From: Hygrocybe punicea
Taxonomy: Eukaryota > Basidiomycota > Agaricomycetes > Agaricales > Hygrophoraceae
Length of the DNA stretch: 64,000 nucleotides
Reading direction: 5' to 3'
Assembly (NCBI GenBank): GCA_963556145.1
Contig: OY744462.1
Location: 7,440,001 to 7,504,000, forward strand
How positions within the stretch are numbered: position 1 is the stretch's first letter; each line of letters begins with the position of its first letter. This document shows positions 1 to 11,710 of this stretch, in pieces. Position numbers and translations under genes: made by a program. The notes beneath the pieces are model-generated. The model made no database searches. It was not told the origin of the DNA and was given only the letters and a program-made list of their open reading frames with translations.

Positions 1-1167
1 GTATGACTAGCAACTCGTTAGCAGTGAATGAATATATTGGTGCATCGATGAGGTGGCACCGTTTGTACAAAAGCAGTGTGTGTCACTACGCGATGTGGCG
101 CTTTCCTGCACAGCACCCTTAACTTTGGTGGGCAGATGCACGGGCGTGTCGTGGGTGGACATGAGGTACTCGGACTACTGGCCCATGAGCATCCTCTGGG
201 ACTGTCGGTGTCAATATCAGGAAGGACCAAATACACATCTCAGGACGTACCTTCTGATAAGTCATCTCTCCCAAATACTGCCCGTAAAGCTGCACCGAGA
301 GCCATTCCCTCAAATTGTATTCACAAGTCAGCATAAATCCCACATATGCTCAACAACAAGACCAACCGGTGGTGGCATCATCATTGTGATGTACTTTTCT
401 TGTTCTCCAGCTGGCATTTCTCGTCAGGCTGTGCCCAAGTGGCACATGGCAAGGTGTGGAACCACGGCCCTCGGATATTTTGACAGGCAGGCAGCGGCAT
501 GTCTGTGCATGGTTTAGTACAACAAGAACAGACTAGCTGAATGAGCAGACTATGGATGCATATGATGCAACGGAGCCTCAGTCATTCCTCCGTGGCCATC
601 AGCTTTGCCCATCCAGGGAGCGAAGATATTCTATCCACATAGCGCAGTGGGTGTTTGAAAGGCAGCTTGCGAAGACATTACAGTTGGTGCGGTGGTTTGA
701 AAGGCAGAGCCAAACACAGGAAAACTTGGCATTTGCCGCAACAATAGATTTTCGGATGAAAAATTTGGCTGGGTGTGGTCCTCAAATAGACCAATCCTAA
801 ATATACATTTAGGACTCGGAATCCAGAGTATTGGCCGTTGGGCTTCCAATGCCTGGCAGATCTATGTCTGTCACCACCTGACTTTACAGGCAGCCTTATT
901 TTTTGCTCATTGTTAATATCTCCTTTGGCTGCTCCCCCTCACTGTTCACTTCATTTCTTCCTGTCTTTTGTACATCGCATTTCTCACATAACCCACACAA
1001 AAAAAAAACAAAAAAAAAACAAAAGTTCTTAATGGTTATGCAGCCATGTACTATGTAAATGATCAGTCCTGGGTGCCTGCTTCTGACTTACAGAGCAGCA
1101 CTGCAGACACCTTTACCCCCTTTTTTCAAGAAGATCAACTGAAGTAGCGTGATTAGAGCCGTTATAA
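1..1167. other. Left edge, no supported gene
   Basis: I see no coding region I can support here. Several short open frames exist on both strands but none shows a recognisable domain or consistent splice sites. A short A-rich tract lies at about 1000-1021. Just before the next repeat the sequence around 1148-1185 resembles the left subterminal part of the hAT element at 44490 (a GAGCCGTTA word followed by CCAAATTAGGAAA), so this edge may hold an old hAT remnant. Confidence 0.4.
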
Positions 1168-1803
1168 ACTTCCAAATTAGGAAAGTTATTGCTGTTTTCA
1201 GAAAGGTTGTCACATCACACGTAACACGCGAATTTTGTCACTCTGGCACACGAAACATCAGTGAGCCATTTCTCATCCAATTCTCAACATTTCCATCTAA
1301 TTCTTTCTGTTCTGTCATCCCCTCATCCCTCTCCAGGTGCACAACCAACTTTCAGGCCCCATTTCTCAAGTATGGGCACGATCAAAATTTGGGCCTTGTC
1401 ACCCTCTCAGAGAACATTTCTGGTGCATCGCGGGGAGATACCAAGCTGGAATTGGGCCGAAATAACCCAGGTATGTCCTGCCCAGATGCCCATGTAGTTT
1501 TTGTGCTGAATCACTTGAATTTTCACCATAGGAAAACCCAGATGTCACCCAATGCCGCCCTGACGCTGTGAGCGTATCTGCATTACCTAGTGGAGAGATG
1601 TTGTCCAGGAACTATATGGAACCTTTCATGGTATGTCTACCCCAGGTGCATGCGTCGCCATAAGCTGACCACACTCAGTACTCGGCTTTACAGGCAGCTT
1701 GGAACCTCTGTACTATACCATCTACCTCCAGTCATTTTTCTCGACATCTATCCATTCTGTTTGTGCACGGCTGGTCTATCCTTCATATATGAGACATGTA
1801 CTG
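1168..1803 (+). repeat. Inverted repeat IR1, left copy
   Basis: This ~630-bp segment recurs in reverse orientation at 8930-9562 with only scattered differences. Shared landmarks include the word CACACGTAACACGCG near the outer end and CATCCCTCTCCAGGTGCAC in the middle. Translation gives exon-like stretches separated by putative GT..AG introns, so the repeat probably derives from a spliced gene or transposon end that I do not recognise. No target-site duplication is evident outside the pair. Confidence 0.75.
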
Positions 1804-3396
1804 TACTTATATAAATATATTTGTTGCTTGAGAGCCAAATCAAATCGTGTGTTACTGCGGAAACGGCCGAAGATCATCCTTCCTCCTTCATCACAACTTG
1901 CATGGGGAACGCTCGACAAAAACAAAGCCAAGGTCCCAAAGCACACCGGGCAGCTCCTGTCCCTAAGGACCTGCCGGTTGAGGCTGGCAAAAGCCCTATG
2001 CCCCCTTGTCCTCAAACACGTCCCAAACCAACACCAGCCTACAAAGTGTGCGACGGACTAGACGACTCGGAGCCGGATGTCAAAGTGCTAGATCGCGATG
2101 AGGTATACAATCCACCTCCTGGCTCCAACAATGAGCGAGACGCTGATGATGTCAACATCCTTGTCAAGGAGCTTCTTGGGCCAGCTGGGGCTGCGGATGC
2201 AAAACACAATGAAGAATTTGACGTCGTCAGCTCGGATGCTGATGCTGATTCCGAACCTGAAAGTTTTCTGGTTTTTTATTGACATATTTCCTACGCTTAC
2301 GCTAATTTACAGAAGCTCTCTGCCTCGAATTCAATATCCCTATCGGGACCACATCCGACGTACAAAAGTTTTCATCCGGCACCACTTGGAGTACGTTTTG
2401 TAGCGAGGTTGCCAATGTGATGGATATTCGGTGTTCCGAACTCGAGGTGGCCTATAAGTTCAGCACATGGACTGCCAAGGCGTGACCTCTCCTACTCACC
2501 AAAGCAACTCACCTTGCTGCGTTATTCGATGCCGCACGGACAGAGTTGAATCAGATGGCTAAGGCTAAAGGTAAAAAGAAGGCATTTCAGGTTATTCTCG
2601 TCGATCAATGCGAAATGTCTCGCAAGGGTGGAAAGAGATGGGCAGACGATAAGAAGGACAAGGTAATATTTCAATTGATAATACTATGTACTGGACTGAC
2701 TACATGCTTGGACAAGGTGAAGGCCAAGAGGAAGAAACGAGCAGACACAGATGAGGAGAGTGGGAACGACACCGAATTGGGGAAGAAAGTGCCGAAGACA
2801 TCCGCCGATTACATTGCTGAGATTACGGAGAACCTCAAATGTCCTCTTCACGACGGCAAACCCTGTGTCAAATATCCGGAGGGCCATCACTACACCTTAC
2901 AAATAACTGATCTAAGTCTCTGGGGCATGCTTCTCATGAGTCTCTCATTTATTTATTGCTTAACAAGACTCATTGTAGTCCACGTCAGGCAAACGGCTTA
3001 TATGATTCGACCATCTCGCCAGCTGTCCAGTTGAAGCTTGGCAACGCTTCCTCTCGCTGGCACGTAAATGCGAAACCCGCTCAAGTTGCTGCTACAAGCG
3101 GTGCAGCTCAACTGATCATCATTCAGATGCCACCTCCATATGGTGGATCGAGGCACCACTATTCCCCGTACACCCCTCCATTGGCCGTACCCAAAAAATC
3201 ATCTCACTCCCGACGTGATGGGCTGCACATCCCTAGCTCAGACAGCATAGATTTCGATGACATCCCCAATGTCTTCCCAGCCATCCCCACTTGGCTTGCT
3301 GCACTCGACTCCAGTGCTCGGGGCATCAATGGAGATAATTTTTCCCAGTATACTGATGCCATCCGGGCGAATGGGTTCAGGCGCATCCATGAGCTT

Positions 3397-4501
3397 TAGT
3401 GTTGCCGAAGTTCAGTTCGGTCCGGTTCTGACCCTTTTTGGTGGAACCGCGAACCGAACTTCGGGTCCGGTTTGGCCCTGTGCCAAACCGGAACCCAGAT
3501 GGCATCGAACTGTCTCTCCACGTTCGGTCTGGGTTCAGACGCGGTCTGAACCCCGGACCGAGGTGGGCTCACCCCATGAGCTCTGTTCTCCTTGCGAATG
3601 GCAGGCACGTATCAATTGATACGGCGCTGCACTTCGCGAGGTAGTTGGGCTGTGGGGGAGCCGTCCGGCGCTGCTGCTGCTGCTGCTGCCACTGCTGCTG
3701 TTGCTGCCGCTGCTGCCGCTGCTGCTGCTGCTGCTGTTGTGGCCATTGCTGCTGCTGCTGCTGCCGCCATTGCTGCCGTTGCTGCTGCCGCTGTTGCTGC
3801 TGCTGCCGGCATTGCTGCTGCTGCTGCTGGCCGTCGTGGTTGTCGTTGCCATTGGATGGCTTTTGCTGTTGCCACTGCCACTGCCGCTGCCACTGCTGCT
3901 GCTGCCGTTGCTGCCGGCACTGCTGCTTCCGCTGTTGCTGCTGCTGCTGGCCATTGCCGTTGTCGTTGCCTGGTTGCCATTGCCGTTGCCGTTGCCGCCG
4001 CTGGTGGTGGTGGTGGTGGTGGTGGTGGTGTTGCTGCTGTCCCGCGTCCCTTGGCATTGCGTTGGCGTTGGCATTCAACTTGTGCCAAGGTGGGTGTGGT
4101 CGCGATGTGGTCGCGGTCGAGTTGCCTGTCGCAAATAACATTAGTAAAGTTAAGAAAAAATTGAAACATACCTTGATGAACACAACACAAATTGTGTTGT
4201 GTTCAACCCGCGTTGATGTTGCTGTGTTGCGTGAAAGGTCACAGCCGGTCACATGATGCCGTTTAACATGAAATAGTAAGTAAAGAAATACGAAAAACAA
4301 ATGAAATCAATACCTTAAAAATATCCGCGTTCGTGGTTTGAACGCGGTTTGGAGCCATTCAGGAAATCCGGCAGGCCTTGAAACCCGGAACTGAACCCGC
4401 GGTCCAGTTCAGCACTTGGCTGAACTTAGACCGAACTTAGGGTTTGGTTCGGGGTTTGAACTGGGTTCGGCTAGGTTCGGAACCGAACTACGGCAACACT
4501 A
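3397..4501. mobile_element. hAT-A, non-autonomous hAT element
   Basis: The element begins TAGTGTTGCCGAAGTTC and its other end reads, in reverse complement, TAGTGTTGCCGTAGTTC. It is flanked by a perfect 8-bp target duplication, ATGAGCTT, at 3389-3396 and 4502-4509. An 8-bp duplication with TAG..CTA ends is the hAT signature. It has no transposase. Both subterminal regions are crowded with GGTTCGG and its complement CCGAACC, and the centre is a triplet-repeat tract. The first ten terminal bases equal those of the 9.3-kb hAT-D in this window, so the two may share a transposase. Confidence 0.92.
3668..4030. repeat. CTG/CAG-type triplet tract with (TGG)n end
   Basis: Imperfect CTG/TTG/CCG triplets run through 3668-3990, followed by about nine TGG units at 4002-4030. 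The tract lies inside hAT-A. Because it lacks stops, all frames give long artificial open frames (poly-Ala, poly-Leu, poly-Cys on one strand; poly-Gln, poly-Ser on the other). I do not treat these as genes. Confidence 0.9.
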
Positions 4502-4653
4502 ATGAGCTTGCCGGTGAAGGCCTTGCTAATGAGACTATTACCCATTTCTCGACCGTTTGCAATATCCCAATTGGAATCGCGAAACGAATTCTCAAGTTTG
4601 CACAGAAGGACACAGATCGTATCAAGAAGGCTGAGAGGGCCAACAGGAAATAA

Positions 4654-5798
4654 TGGGCAGTAGTGAAACATTTTCTTGTGTGTAGATAGTCCTACAATGT
4701 CTTCAACAGACTTGTAGTTATCAATATAGTGTTGCTGTTTGGTTGCTCAGAATGCAGAAAGTTGGGATCATTGAAAATTAAATATATATTGGCAATCATG
4801 GGGCAGCTTGCCTTATGTATGGTGAGGATGGAATGGATGGAGTGTTCATAGAGCATCAATATGTTAAGACCTATGGATTATTGGACAAACAATTTGAACA
4901 CAACTACTGTGTTGATGTCACTGACCTGGGTGGGGAATTCTTACCTGGAGCCTTACAAGTTGGCATCAATGATGGGTCCCTTGAATTACAAAGTACCTGG
5001 AATAATACATCCAGCTCTAGTATTACCACAGCTAAGGCTAGTAGCCAGTAGCCTAGCCTGTTCTAGCTTAGCCCAGGTCTGGCTAAGCTAAGGCTGATGA
5101 CCAGCTACCAGCTACAGCTACCTCAAGTTATTAGCTGTTGGCCATTTGTGTTTGTGATGTGACGAGGGGTCCGTGCGTGAGATGATGGGCCATGATCACC
5201 CACAACCTCACTGTAACTGAATGGTGATCTTAGTCAAGTCTGGCTGACTGAGTAGAGGGAAAGCAGGTATTACAACAAAAACCAATTGAGGAACATTCAC
5301 ACCACTGCAGGTGCATTGCTAGTGGTGTAGATCTTTCCATCCTGGCAATGAGTGATACAGGAAGTAAACAGGTTTGGAGGGGTGAACCACCATCACAATC
5401 AAGGTCAGCAGCAGGATTGGGTGTTCCCCTGTCATTTTTGTGCCTAGCACCTTGTCTCAATTCCTTTATTTAAGAGTAGGATTAAAATAAAATATAAATG
5501 AAGGACACATAGAAATGGACCAAGGGGCTGGGGTTTCATGATTGGTGACTACAGCAGCAGGGGGTGGTGCAACATGACTGATGAGAGACTGAGTTGCACT
5601 GAGATGAGCAGGGTGGATGAAATTTCAATGTAGATGGGACAGTGTGTGTTGGTTGAATATGAAAATTGGTAAAGTCACAAGTCGAAAGCAGAGGCAATTA
5701 GCTGACTGCCAAGTGAAGAGAGGAAGACCAGGCAAAACATAAAATGATGCAAGGTGGAAAAGTAGCCAGGCCAATGGAAGAGAGCAAAGATATCATCG
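4654..5798. other. Intergenic, AT-moderate, no gene seen
   Basis: No supported coding sequence. Around 5020-5125 there is a cluster of AGCTA, TAGCC and CTAAGGC words resembling the subterminal repeats of hAT elements, but no terminal repeat or target duplication could be placed. Confidence 0.4.
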
Positions 5799-6330
5799 TG
5801 GTCCATTACTTGACTCAAAGCAGGCAATACTAACTGCAATTGATGAGCTGGTTGTTGTATTGTTGGTAAGCCTTGGTGCCAACTCCTTTCCTATGACTGG
5901 CAGTGATGCCCTTTAATGATGCTGTATGGCATTGGTAGACCATTACTTCATTCAAAGCAGGCAATACTAACTCCTATTGATGAGCTAGTTGTTGTATTGT
6001 TGGTAGGCCTGGGTGCCAACTCAACGGCAGTGATGCCCAATGACTATCCTGTATTGCGATCGTAGACCATTACTTCACTCAAAGCAGGCAATACTAACTC
6101 CCATTGATGAGCCGGTTGTTGTATTGTTGGTAAGCCTTGGTGCCAACCCCTTTTATCTCAATGGCAGTGATGCCCTTTGACGATCCTGTATGGCAATCGT
6201 AGACCATTACTTCACTCAAAGCAGGCAATACTAACTCCCATTGATGAGCTGGTTGTTGTATTGCTGGTAGGCCTTGGTGCCAACTCATTTTCCCTGAAAA
6301 GAAACGGCAGTGATGCCCTTTGATACTTGT
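5799..6330. repeat. Minisatellite, ~125-137-bp unit, four copies
   Basis: Four imperfect units start near 5802, 5939, 6065 and 6202. Each contains CCATTACTTCACTCAAAGC, a TTGATGAGC block, a TGTTGTATTGTTGGTA block and GGCAGTGATGCCC. The last unit runs into unrelated sequence near 6330. Confidence 0.85.
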
Positions 6331-6607
6331 GCCTGGCTCCTCCCCTCAACAAGCAAACTAGGGTCCAGCTCCACAGGCAGCCATATTGAATAATCCTTAT
6401 CAATGTACAATTTTACCCAAACAAAGCAAGGATTTGTTGATGAAGGTCTCAACCCCTCCACAAAGGTTACAAAGCAATGAAGTCCCTCAACAGATGTCAA
6501 AGCAAAGACATTGATAATTGCACAATTACAGAGTACAACAAAATATTCCTACATCAGTCTTGCCAGATGTAGCTACAAATATCCACAGTGATGATAGAAA
6601 GCCTCCG

Positions 6608-7656
6608 TAGGGCACAGCATGGGTACGGGTTTACCCGCGGTTATTCCAAAATGGGTAATTCGGGTATGGGTACGGTGTTTCGGTTTGCACACCTTGTCAA
6701 AACCGTACCCGTTATCCGCGGGTGACAGGTTTTCATGGGTCTGTCAACCCAAGCCCCAGGTAGGTTTTTTCTTTGTTATTTACTTTATTTTCACATTAAT
6801 TTCTTTACTTTTGCTAAGTTCGCGTGATATTTGCTACCACAACCGTGACAAGCGCAAACAAAACAACAACAACAACAAGAAAACCCACGAACGACAATGA
6901 CAACGACAACCACGACAACCCCGCACGCCAAAAATGAACCACCAAAGTCGCGACGGCAACGACAACGATAGAAAGGAAAGCCGGGAGGGTGGTGCGCCCA
7001 CCTACCGGCCCAGGTACGTCCCCCCAATCCAGTCCCAACAACATCGGCTAATGAGGGGAATGGACGAGGCGAGGACGAAGACGGACACAGCAACAACGGT
7101 CCCACCTCGCGAACACGCTCCGGCCGTGTCAATTGATGTGCGGACGCCCATGGAAAGTGCCCAGCCCCATCCAACCTCGCAAAAACAGACGGAGCACGTC
7201 AATTGACGCGTCCCCGTTGTTCGCGAGGTAGTTAGCATGCGCGGACGCCCATGGAAAGTCCCCGGCCCCATCCAACCTCGCAAAAACGGTCCCACCTCGC
7301 GAAAACGCCCTGGCCGCGTCAATAGACGTGCGGACGCCCATGGAAAGTGCCCGGCCCCATCCAACCTCGCGAAAACAGATGGAGCACGTCAATTGACGTG
7401 CTCCCATTGTTCGCGAGGTAGTTAACACGCGGGGACGCCCATGGAAAGTCCCTGGCCCCAACCCAACCTCGCGAAAACAGACGGAGCGCGTCAATTGACA
7501 CGTCCCCGTTGTTCGCGAGGTAGTTAGGATGGAACACGGCGGGTACCCGCAGATAACGGGTACAGGTTGTACCCGTCATCGGAGCGGGTACGGTTTCCAC
7601 GGGTACGGGTGCGGTGTCGGGAATTCTGACCCGCGGTATACCCGTGCTGTGCCTTA
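6608..7656. mobile_element. hAT-B, non-autonomous hAT element
   Basis: Ends are TAGGGCACAGCATGGGTA at the left and, in reverse complement, TAAGGCACAGCACGGGTA at the right. An 8-bp target duplication AGCCTCCG flanks it at 6600-6607 and 7657-7664. Subterminal regions at both ends carry many GGGTACGG/CCGTACCC words. No transposase is present. It inserted into the 3' end of a Tc1/mariner-type transposase gene. Confidence 0.92.
7085..7535. repeat. Tandem repeat inside hAT-B, ~90-100-bp unit
   Basis: Four units are marked by CCCATGGAAAGT at about 7148, 7248, 7338 and 7438. They also carry GTCAATTGACG blocks and, in several units, TTCGCGAGGTAGTTA. The repeat generates long artificial open frames on the minus strand. 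Confidence 0.85.
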
Positions 7657-8929
7657 AGCCTCCGCGTCGTCTGCTGTCACTGTGTGCACCGATTCCCACA
7701 GTTGGCTAAAGACCTCAGCCTGCTGGTCAGGTGTTTCCATCACTGCACGCACTATGTTGCCCTTCTGCCTGATGTCGGACTTGATTGCCAAGAACACCAG
7801 TTCAATCGGGTTGAAATCTGGTCAGTATGGGGGGAGAAATTCAATTCACATACCCCGATAATCCAATGAGTACCTGCAAGGAAGCAGGATCAATGACATA
7901 CCTTTCCTCAATCATTTCGGCCATTAGATTGGACTTGTGGATGCGGCAGTTATCCATTACAATGACGGAGTTGACTTCGGGAAAAGGATTCATCTGCTCA
8001 AGCAGCTCTTCAATGAATTCGGTGAAGCAAGACGTGTTGAATGACCCTTCGACAATCTTCACAGTCAATATCCCATCGAGGGAAATGGCAGGAAGTATGG
8101 AATATCTTGAATCACTGGTATCAGTTACTGATCTTGAACAGATAAAGAAACAAAATACCATTTGCCCCGAATGAAAAAGGCTTTTCTGACAGCACGCTGG
8201 CCCCGAATCACCCAAGCATGGCCCCGGTACGTTGTGCGCCGATCACAGGCACTCTCGTCTACAAATACTAGCTGCTTGGCTTGATACTGAAGGCCAACCC
8301 TTTGTATATATTCGGCACGCAGCAGAGCGCTCCTCTCAATAGCTACCTTCATCAGCTGTGTAGAATTATCAAAATCGTCAGTTAGAATAGCTAAAAACAA
8401 AGGAAACTGACCTTTTTCATAGTATGCCCACTATGGTGCAAGGCTCTCCATATTGTGGATAAGGATACTGATTTCTGGGTGCTCAGCTGGAGCTGGTCGC
8501 GAACTTCTTCGAGGTACGCGTCACAGTTATCATCAATACAACCTTGGAGGAACTGATGGGAATTTTGGTCAATGCATCAATGATCTCAAGCGATGACATA
8601 CTGAAACCTCCTCAAAGGTCAAATGACGACGCCTTCTGATCAGCCGCTGGTCCACCAATGGCTTAGAAACTTGGCCAGTTGTGCGATGTTGAGCCAGAAT
8701 CCTGAGGACTTGTCGTCGGCTTATGCCAGTGTAAGCGGCAATTTTGTCGAGATCTTCACATGGTGCCATCCAAACAATTGCCCAGCGTAGGTCTTCAGAG
8801 ATTCATTTGCCTTGTGGCATGGTGATTCGGAGTCGTTTCAGAAGATCAACATTGGCTTTGGATACCTAATATGGCAGTGTCGAGTTCAACGGTGAAGGGA
8901 TCACTATTCAGGTAAAAACTACATCATAC

Positions 8930-9562
8930 AGGTGTCATATACAAATAATAGACTAGCCATGCACAAACCGAACAGATAGATGTTGAGAAAAATGGCCGGA
9001 GGTGGATAGTGTAGTACAGAGGTTCCAAGCCGCCTGTAAAGCTGAGTACTGAGTGTAGTCAGCTTATGGTGATGCATGCACCTGGGGTAGACATACCATG
9101 AAAGGTTCCATATAGTTCCTGGACAACATCTCTCCACTAGGTAATGCAGATACGCTCACAGCGTCAGGGCGGCATTAGGTGACATCTGGATTTTCCTACG
9201 GTGAAAATTCAAGTGATTCAGGACAAAAACTACATGGACATCTGGGCAGGACATACCTGGGTTATTTCAGCCCAATTCCAGCTTGGTCTCTCCCCGCGAT
9301 GCACCAGAAATGTTCTCCGAGAGGGTGACAAGGCCCAAATTTTGATCGTGCCCATACTTGAGAAATGGGGCCTGAAAGTTGGTTGTGCACCTGGAGAGGG
9401 ATGAGGGGATGACAGAACAGAAAGAATTAGACAGAAATATTGAGAATTGGATGAGAAACAGCTCACCAATGTTTCGTGTGCCAGAGTGACAAAATTCGCG
9501 TGTTACGTGTGATGTGACAACCTTTCTGAAAATGGCAATAATAATTTTGAAGTTTTCGGTAG
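8930..9562 (-). repeat. Inverted repeat IR1, right copy
   Basis: Reverse-orientation copy of 1168-1803, closely similar along its length. The pair is about 8.4 kb end to end and encloses the dead gene, minisatellite and Tc1/mariner remnant. Whether it marks the ends of one old element or two independent inserts cannot be decided from the sequence alone. Confidence 0.75.
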
Positions 9563-10105
9563 TCTCACAGGAGACATGGGAAGATATCTCCGCTTCGAAT
9601 AATGTCTAGATAATGACTTATAAATTGAAATTATTTTCATTGTTATTTCCAATATGGATATTATACAGAAAATAAACATTTCTGGAGACAATTTCTAGAG
9701 ACAAAATAGTGCTTCCCGAAAGTATAATTATTCTCGCTCTTATTGTTTTCCTTATTTTGTAGCGGTATTTGCAATACAGAAAACTAGTCAAATTCTTAAA
9801 ATATTCCCACTGATATCCGTAACGTGAAAATCAACTCAATTGTTTAGACTATCTGAGCCATAGATACCAACCTGATATTCTGTAAAAATTAATCCTATTT
9901 GTCTACAAAATACATTAACTATTAGTACGGAAGATATCGATCAGGAAATATAAATTATTTGCTTCGGTTTCTGACTTCCAGATACCCAGCCAGAATTTTA
10001 TATTATCTGGCTTCCAGATATTCTGTGGCCCACTGATCGGGCCGCTCAAAGGCCCACTTGGTGGTCACTCAGAGACCCGCTTAGTGGCCGCTGCTGCCAG
10101 GGCTG
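9563..10105 (-). repeat. Inverted repeat IR2, left copy
   Basis: AT-rich ~530-bp repeat whose reverse complement occurs at 33122-33645, more than 23 kb away. One end of the family carries CAGTGGC and AGCGGGCCTCTGAG words; the other ends CATGTCTCCTGTG. Only a few substitutions separate the two copies. It starts essentially where IR1 ends. No coding potential was seen. Confidence 0.8.
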
Positions 10106-10320
10106 ATATGGCAGTCCACGCCCTCCCCACCTCATACACCACATCATGCTGTGACTTATCCCGTGTCCGACTGGGCAACTAAGGTTGACAATGTTATGTT
10201 TGAGACGGGCCAGCCGATCTGGGCCAAGAAAAGCTTATTGTTAGGTACTTGACGGCACAACTCAGGAATGTCATAGTTATGGTGTTAGATGGGTGGGCCA
10301 AGGTTTGAGCCAGAATATTG

Positions 10321-10640
10321 TTACCCATGTCAGACCGTTGGGCCAATGTTCTTTGGGGGCATTGTTACCCATCTCAGACCGTTGGGCTGCAGTTCAATGG
10401 GGGTTGTGTTACCCATCTCAGACCGTTGGGCCGAGGTTCTATGGGGGTATTGTTACCCGTCTCAGACCGTTGGGCCGAAGTTCGGTGGGGGTATTGTGAC
10501 CCATCTCAGACCGTTGGGCCAATGTTCTTTGGGGGCATTGTTACCCGTCTCAGACTGTTGGGCCGATGTTCAGTGGGTATTTTGACCCATCTCAGACCAT
10601 TGGGCCAAGGTTCTATGGGGGTATTGTTACTCATGTAATC
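10321..10640 (+). repeat. 44-bp minisatellite in left palindrome arm
   Basis: About seven imperfect 44-bp units, each starting ACCCATCTCAGACCGTTGGG and ending in a G-run plus TATTGTT or CATTGTT. The mirror tract is at about 13683-14003. Because 44 is not a multiple of three, the same unit appears in all three frames of the longer open frames here, which argues against coding. Confidence 0.9.
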
Positions 10641-10679
10641 CACTCCAGCCAATGCAATATCATTGATACCCTTCATTGC

Positions 10680-11110
10680 AGTTGGCATTGGCATCAGTAT
10701 TTGCTTCGGCATTGGTGTTTGCATCAGCATTGGTGTTCACTGCAGCATCGGCATTTGCATTGGCATCGGTGTTCCCATTGGCTTTGGTGGTCACATCAGC
10801 TTTGTTGGTCACATCGGCTTCCATGCTCACATCAGCTTCGGTGTTCACATCAGTGTTTGCATCGGCATCAGTGTTCACTGCAGCATTGGCGTTGGTGTTC
10901 ACTGCAGCATCAGCATTTCCATTGGCATCGGTGTTTGCATCAGCATTGGTGTTTGCATCGGCGACGGTGTTCACTGCAGCATCAGCATTTGCATCGGTGT
11001 CGGTGTTCCCATCGGCATCAGTATTCACATCGGCATCGGTGTTCACATTGGCATTGGCATTTCCATTAGCATCAGTGTTCACATCAGCATCAGTGTCAGC
11101 GTGAGGTTCA
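10680..11110 (+). repeat. Degenerate GCATCG/GGTGTTCAC tract
   Basis: Short units of 6-18 bp built from GCATCGG, GGTGTTCAC and ATTGGC. The right arm has the mirror tract at about 13265-13650. It translates on one strand to Asn-Thr-Asp-Ala-like repeats and on the other to Gly-Ile-Ser-like repeats. I regard this as non-coding satellite. Confidence 0.85.
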
Positions 11111-11710
11111 ACTGAAGAGCTAATGCCGATGTTGATGCCGAAGTTTTTTTGGCATTTGTTTCTAACATGTAAAATACCGCCGAAATGCTCATGGAACTAT
11201 TGCTAGACATAGAATACATCGTCTACTAACTATCTCTCAGCCAATGTAAGCCGGCCGGACCCATGGTTCAACTGCAAAACTAACACCGAGGTTGATGCTG
11301 ATTTTTTTGGCCTTTGTTTGCAACATGTAAAATACCACCTGAATGCTCATGTAACTGTTGATATTGGCATTGAGATCAACTGAAACAGTGTTTTACATAT
11401 TTTTAACAGGAACATTGAGATCAATGTGGACCTTCATGTTGATCTTGGCGTTGACTTCAGCTTTGACCTCAGCATTGACATCGGCGTTGACATCGGCGTT
11501 GACATTGGTGCTGACCTTGGCATTGACCTTGGCATTGAACTCAATGTTTTCTCAGCCTACATATCCAATAAATCACTAAAGTCATGAAGTTTGTACATCT
11601 GATTCCAATCCAAATTCCAGATCTGCTCCATTTGAGCACCACTGGAACCAGTTGCAGTTCCAGAAAGCCACACGCTACTCCAGAACCTGTTCCTCCTTCA
11701 CTTCTGAAAT

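Larger units (their letters stand above)
1902..4653 (+). pseudogene. Dead hypothetical protein gene split by hAT-A
   Basis: A multi-exon gene of a type I associate with Agaricomycete repeat regions but cannot name. The start used is the ATG at 1902. An acidic N-terminal exon (to ~2260) is followed by exons with a lysine-rich stretch (about 2546-2780), a segment ending in LHDGKPC and a proline-rich C-terminal half. Three lesions are visible. There is an in-frame TGA at 2483-2485. The donor expected near 2935 reads ATGAGT instead of GTGAGT. A 1105-bp hAT element sits at 3397-4501, after which the C-terminal frame resumes and ends at 4653. The tail around 3260-3390 plus 4510-4650 looks like a small helical domain. 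No function is assigned; it may have been a transposon passenger gene. Confidence 0.6.
6573..8820 (-). pseudogene. Dead Tc1/mariner-type transposase, split by hAT-B
   Basis: A DDE_3/IS630-Tc1-type transposase read right to left. The N-terminal part (8820 to ~8590) has a helix-turn-helix-like region with the string ISRRQVLRILA. The catalytic region shows VFVDESACDRRT, IVMDNCRIHKS and FNPIEL, giving all three acidic positions. Three lesions are visible. Codon 6 is TGA (8803-8805). A TGA (7822-7824) replaces the usual serine of the PPYSPD motif. hAT-B (6608-7656) lies in the last ~12 codons. After removing hAT-B and one target copy, the frame continues to a C-terminus ending CGYL and a stop at 6573-6575, like the C-terminus of the X-element transposase. 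Introns interrupt the catalytic core. No terminal inverted repeats were found. Confidence 0.8.

Noticed and set aside
3535..4300. Long poly-Gln, poly-Ser, poly-Ala and poly-Leu frames on both strands
   Set aside because: All come from the CTG-type tract inside the non-autonomous hAT-A element and are open in every frame because triplet repeats lack stops.
7002..7699. Several 120-codon minus-strand frames
   Set aside because: They arise from the ~100-bp tandem repeat inside hAT-B and run across the element boundary.
10321..10640. CRISPR-like array
   Set aside because: Units are 44-bp head-to-tail minisatellites without unique spacers, in a eukaryotic genome.
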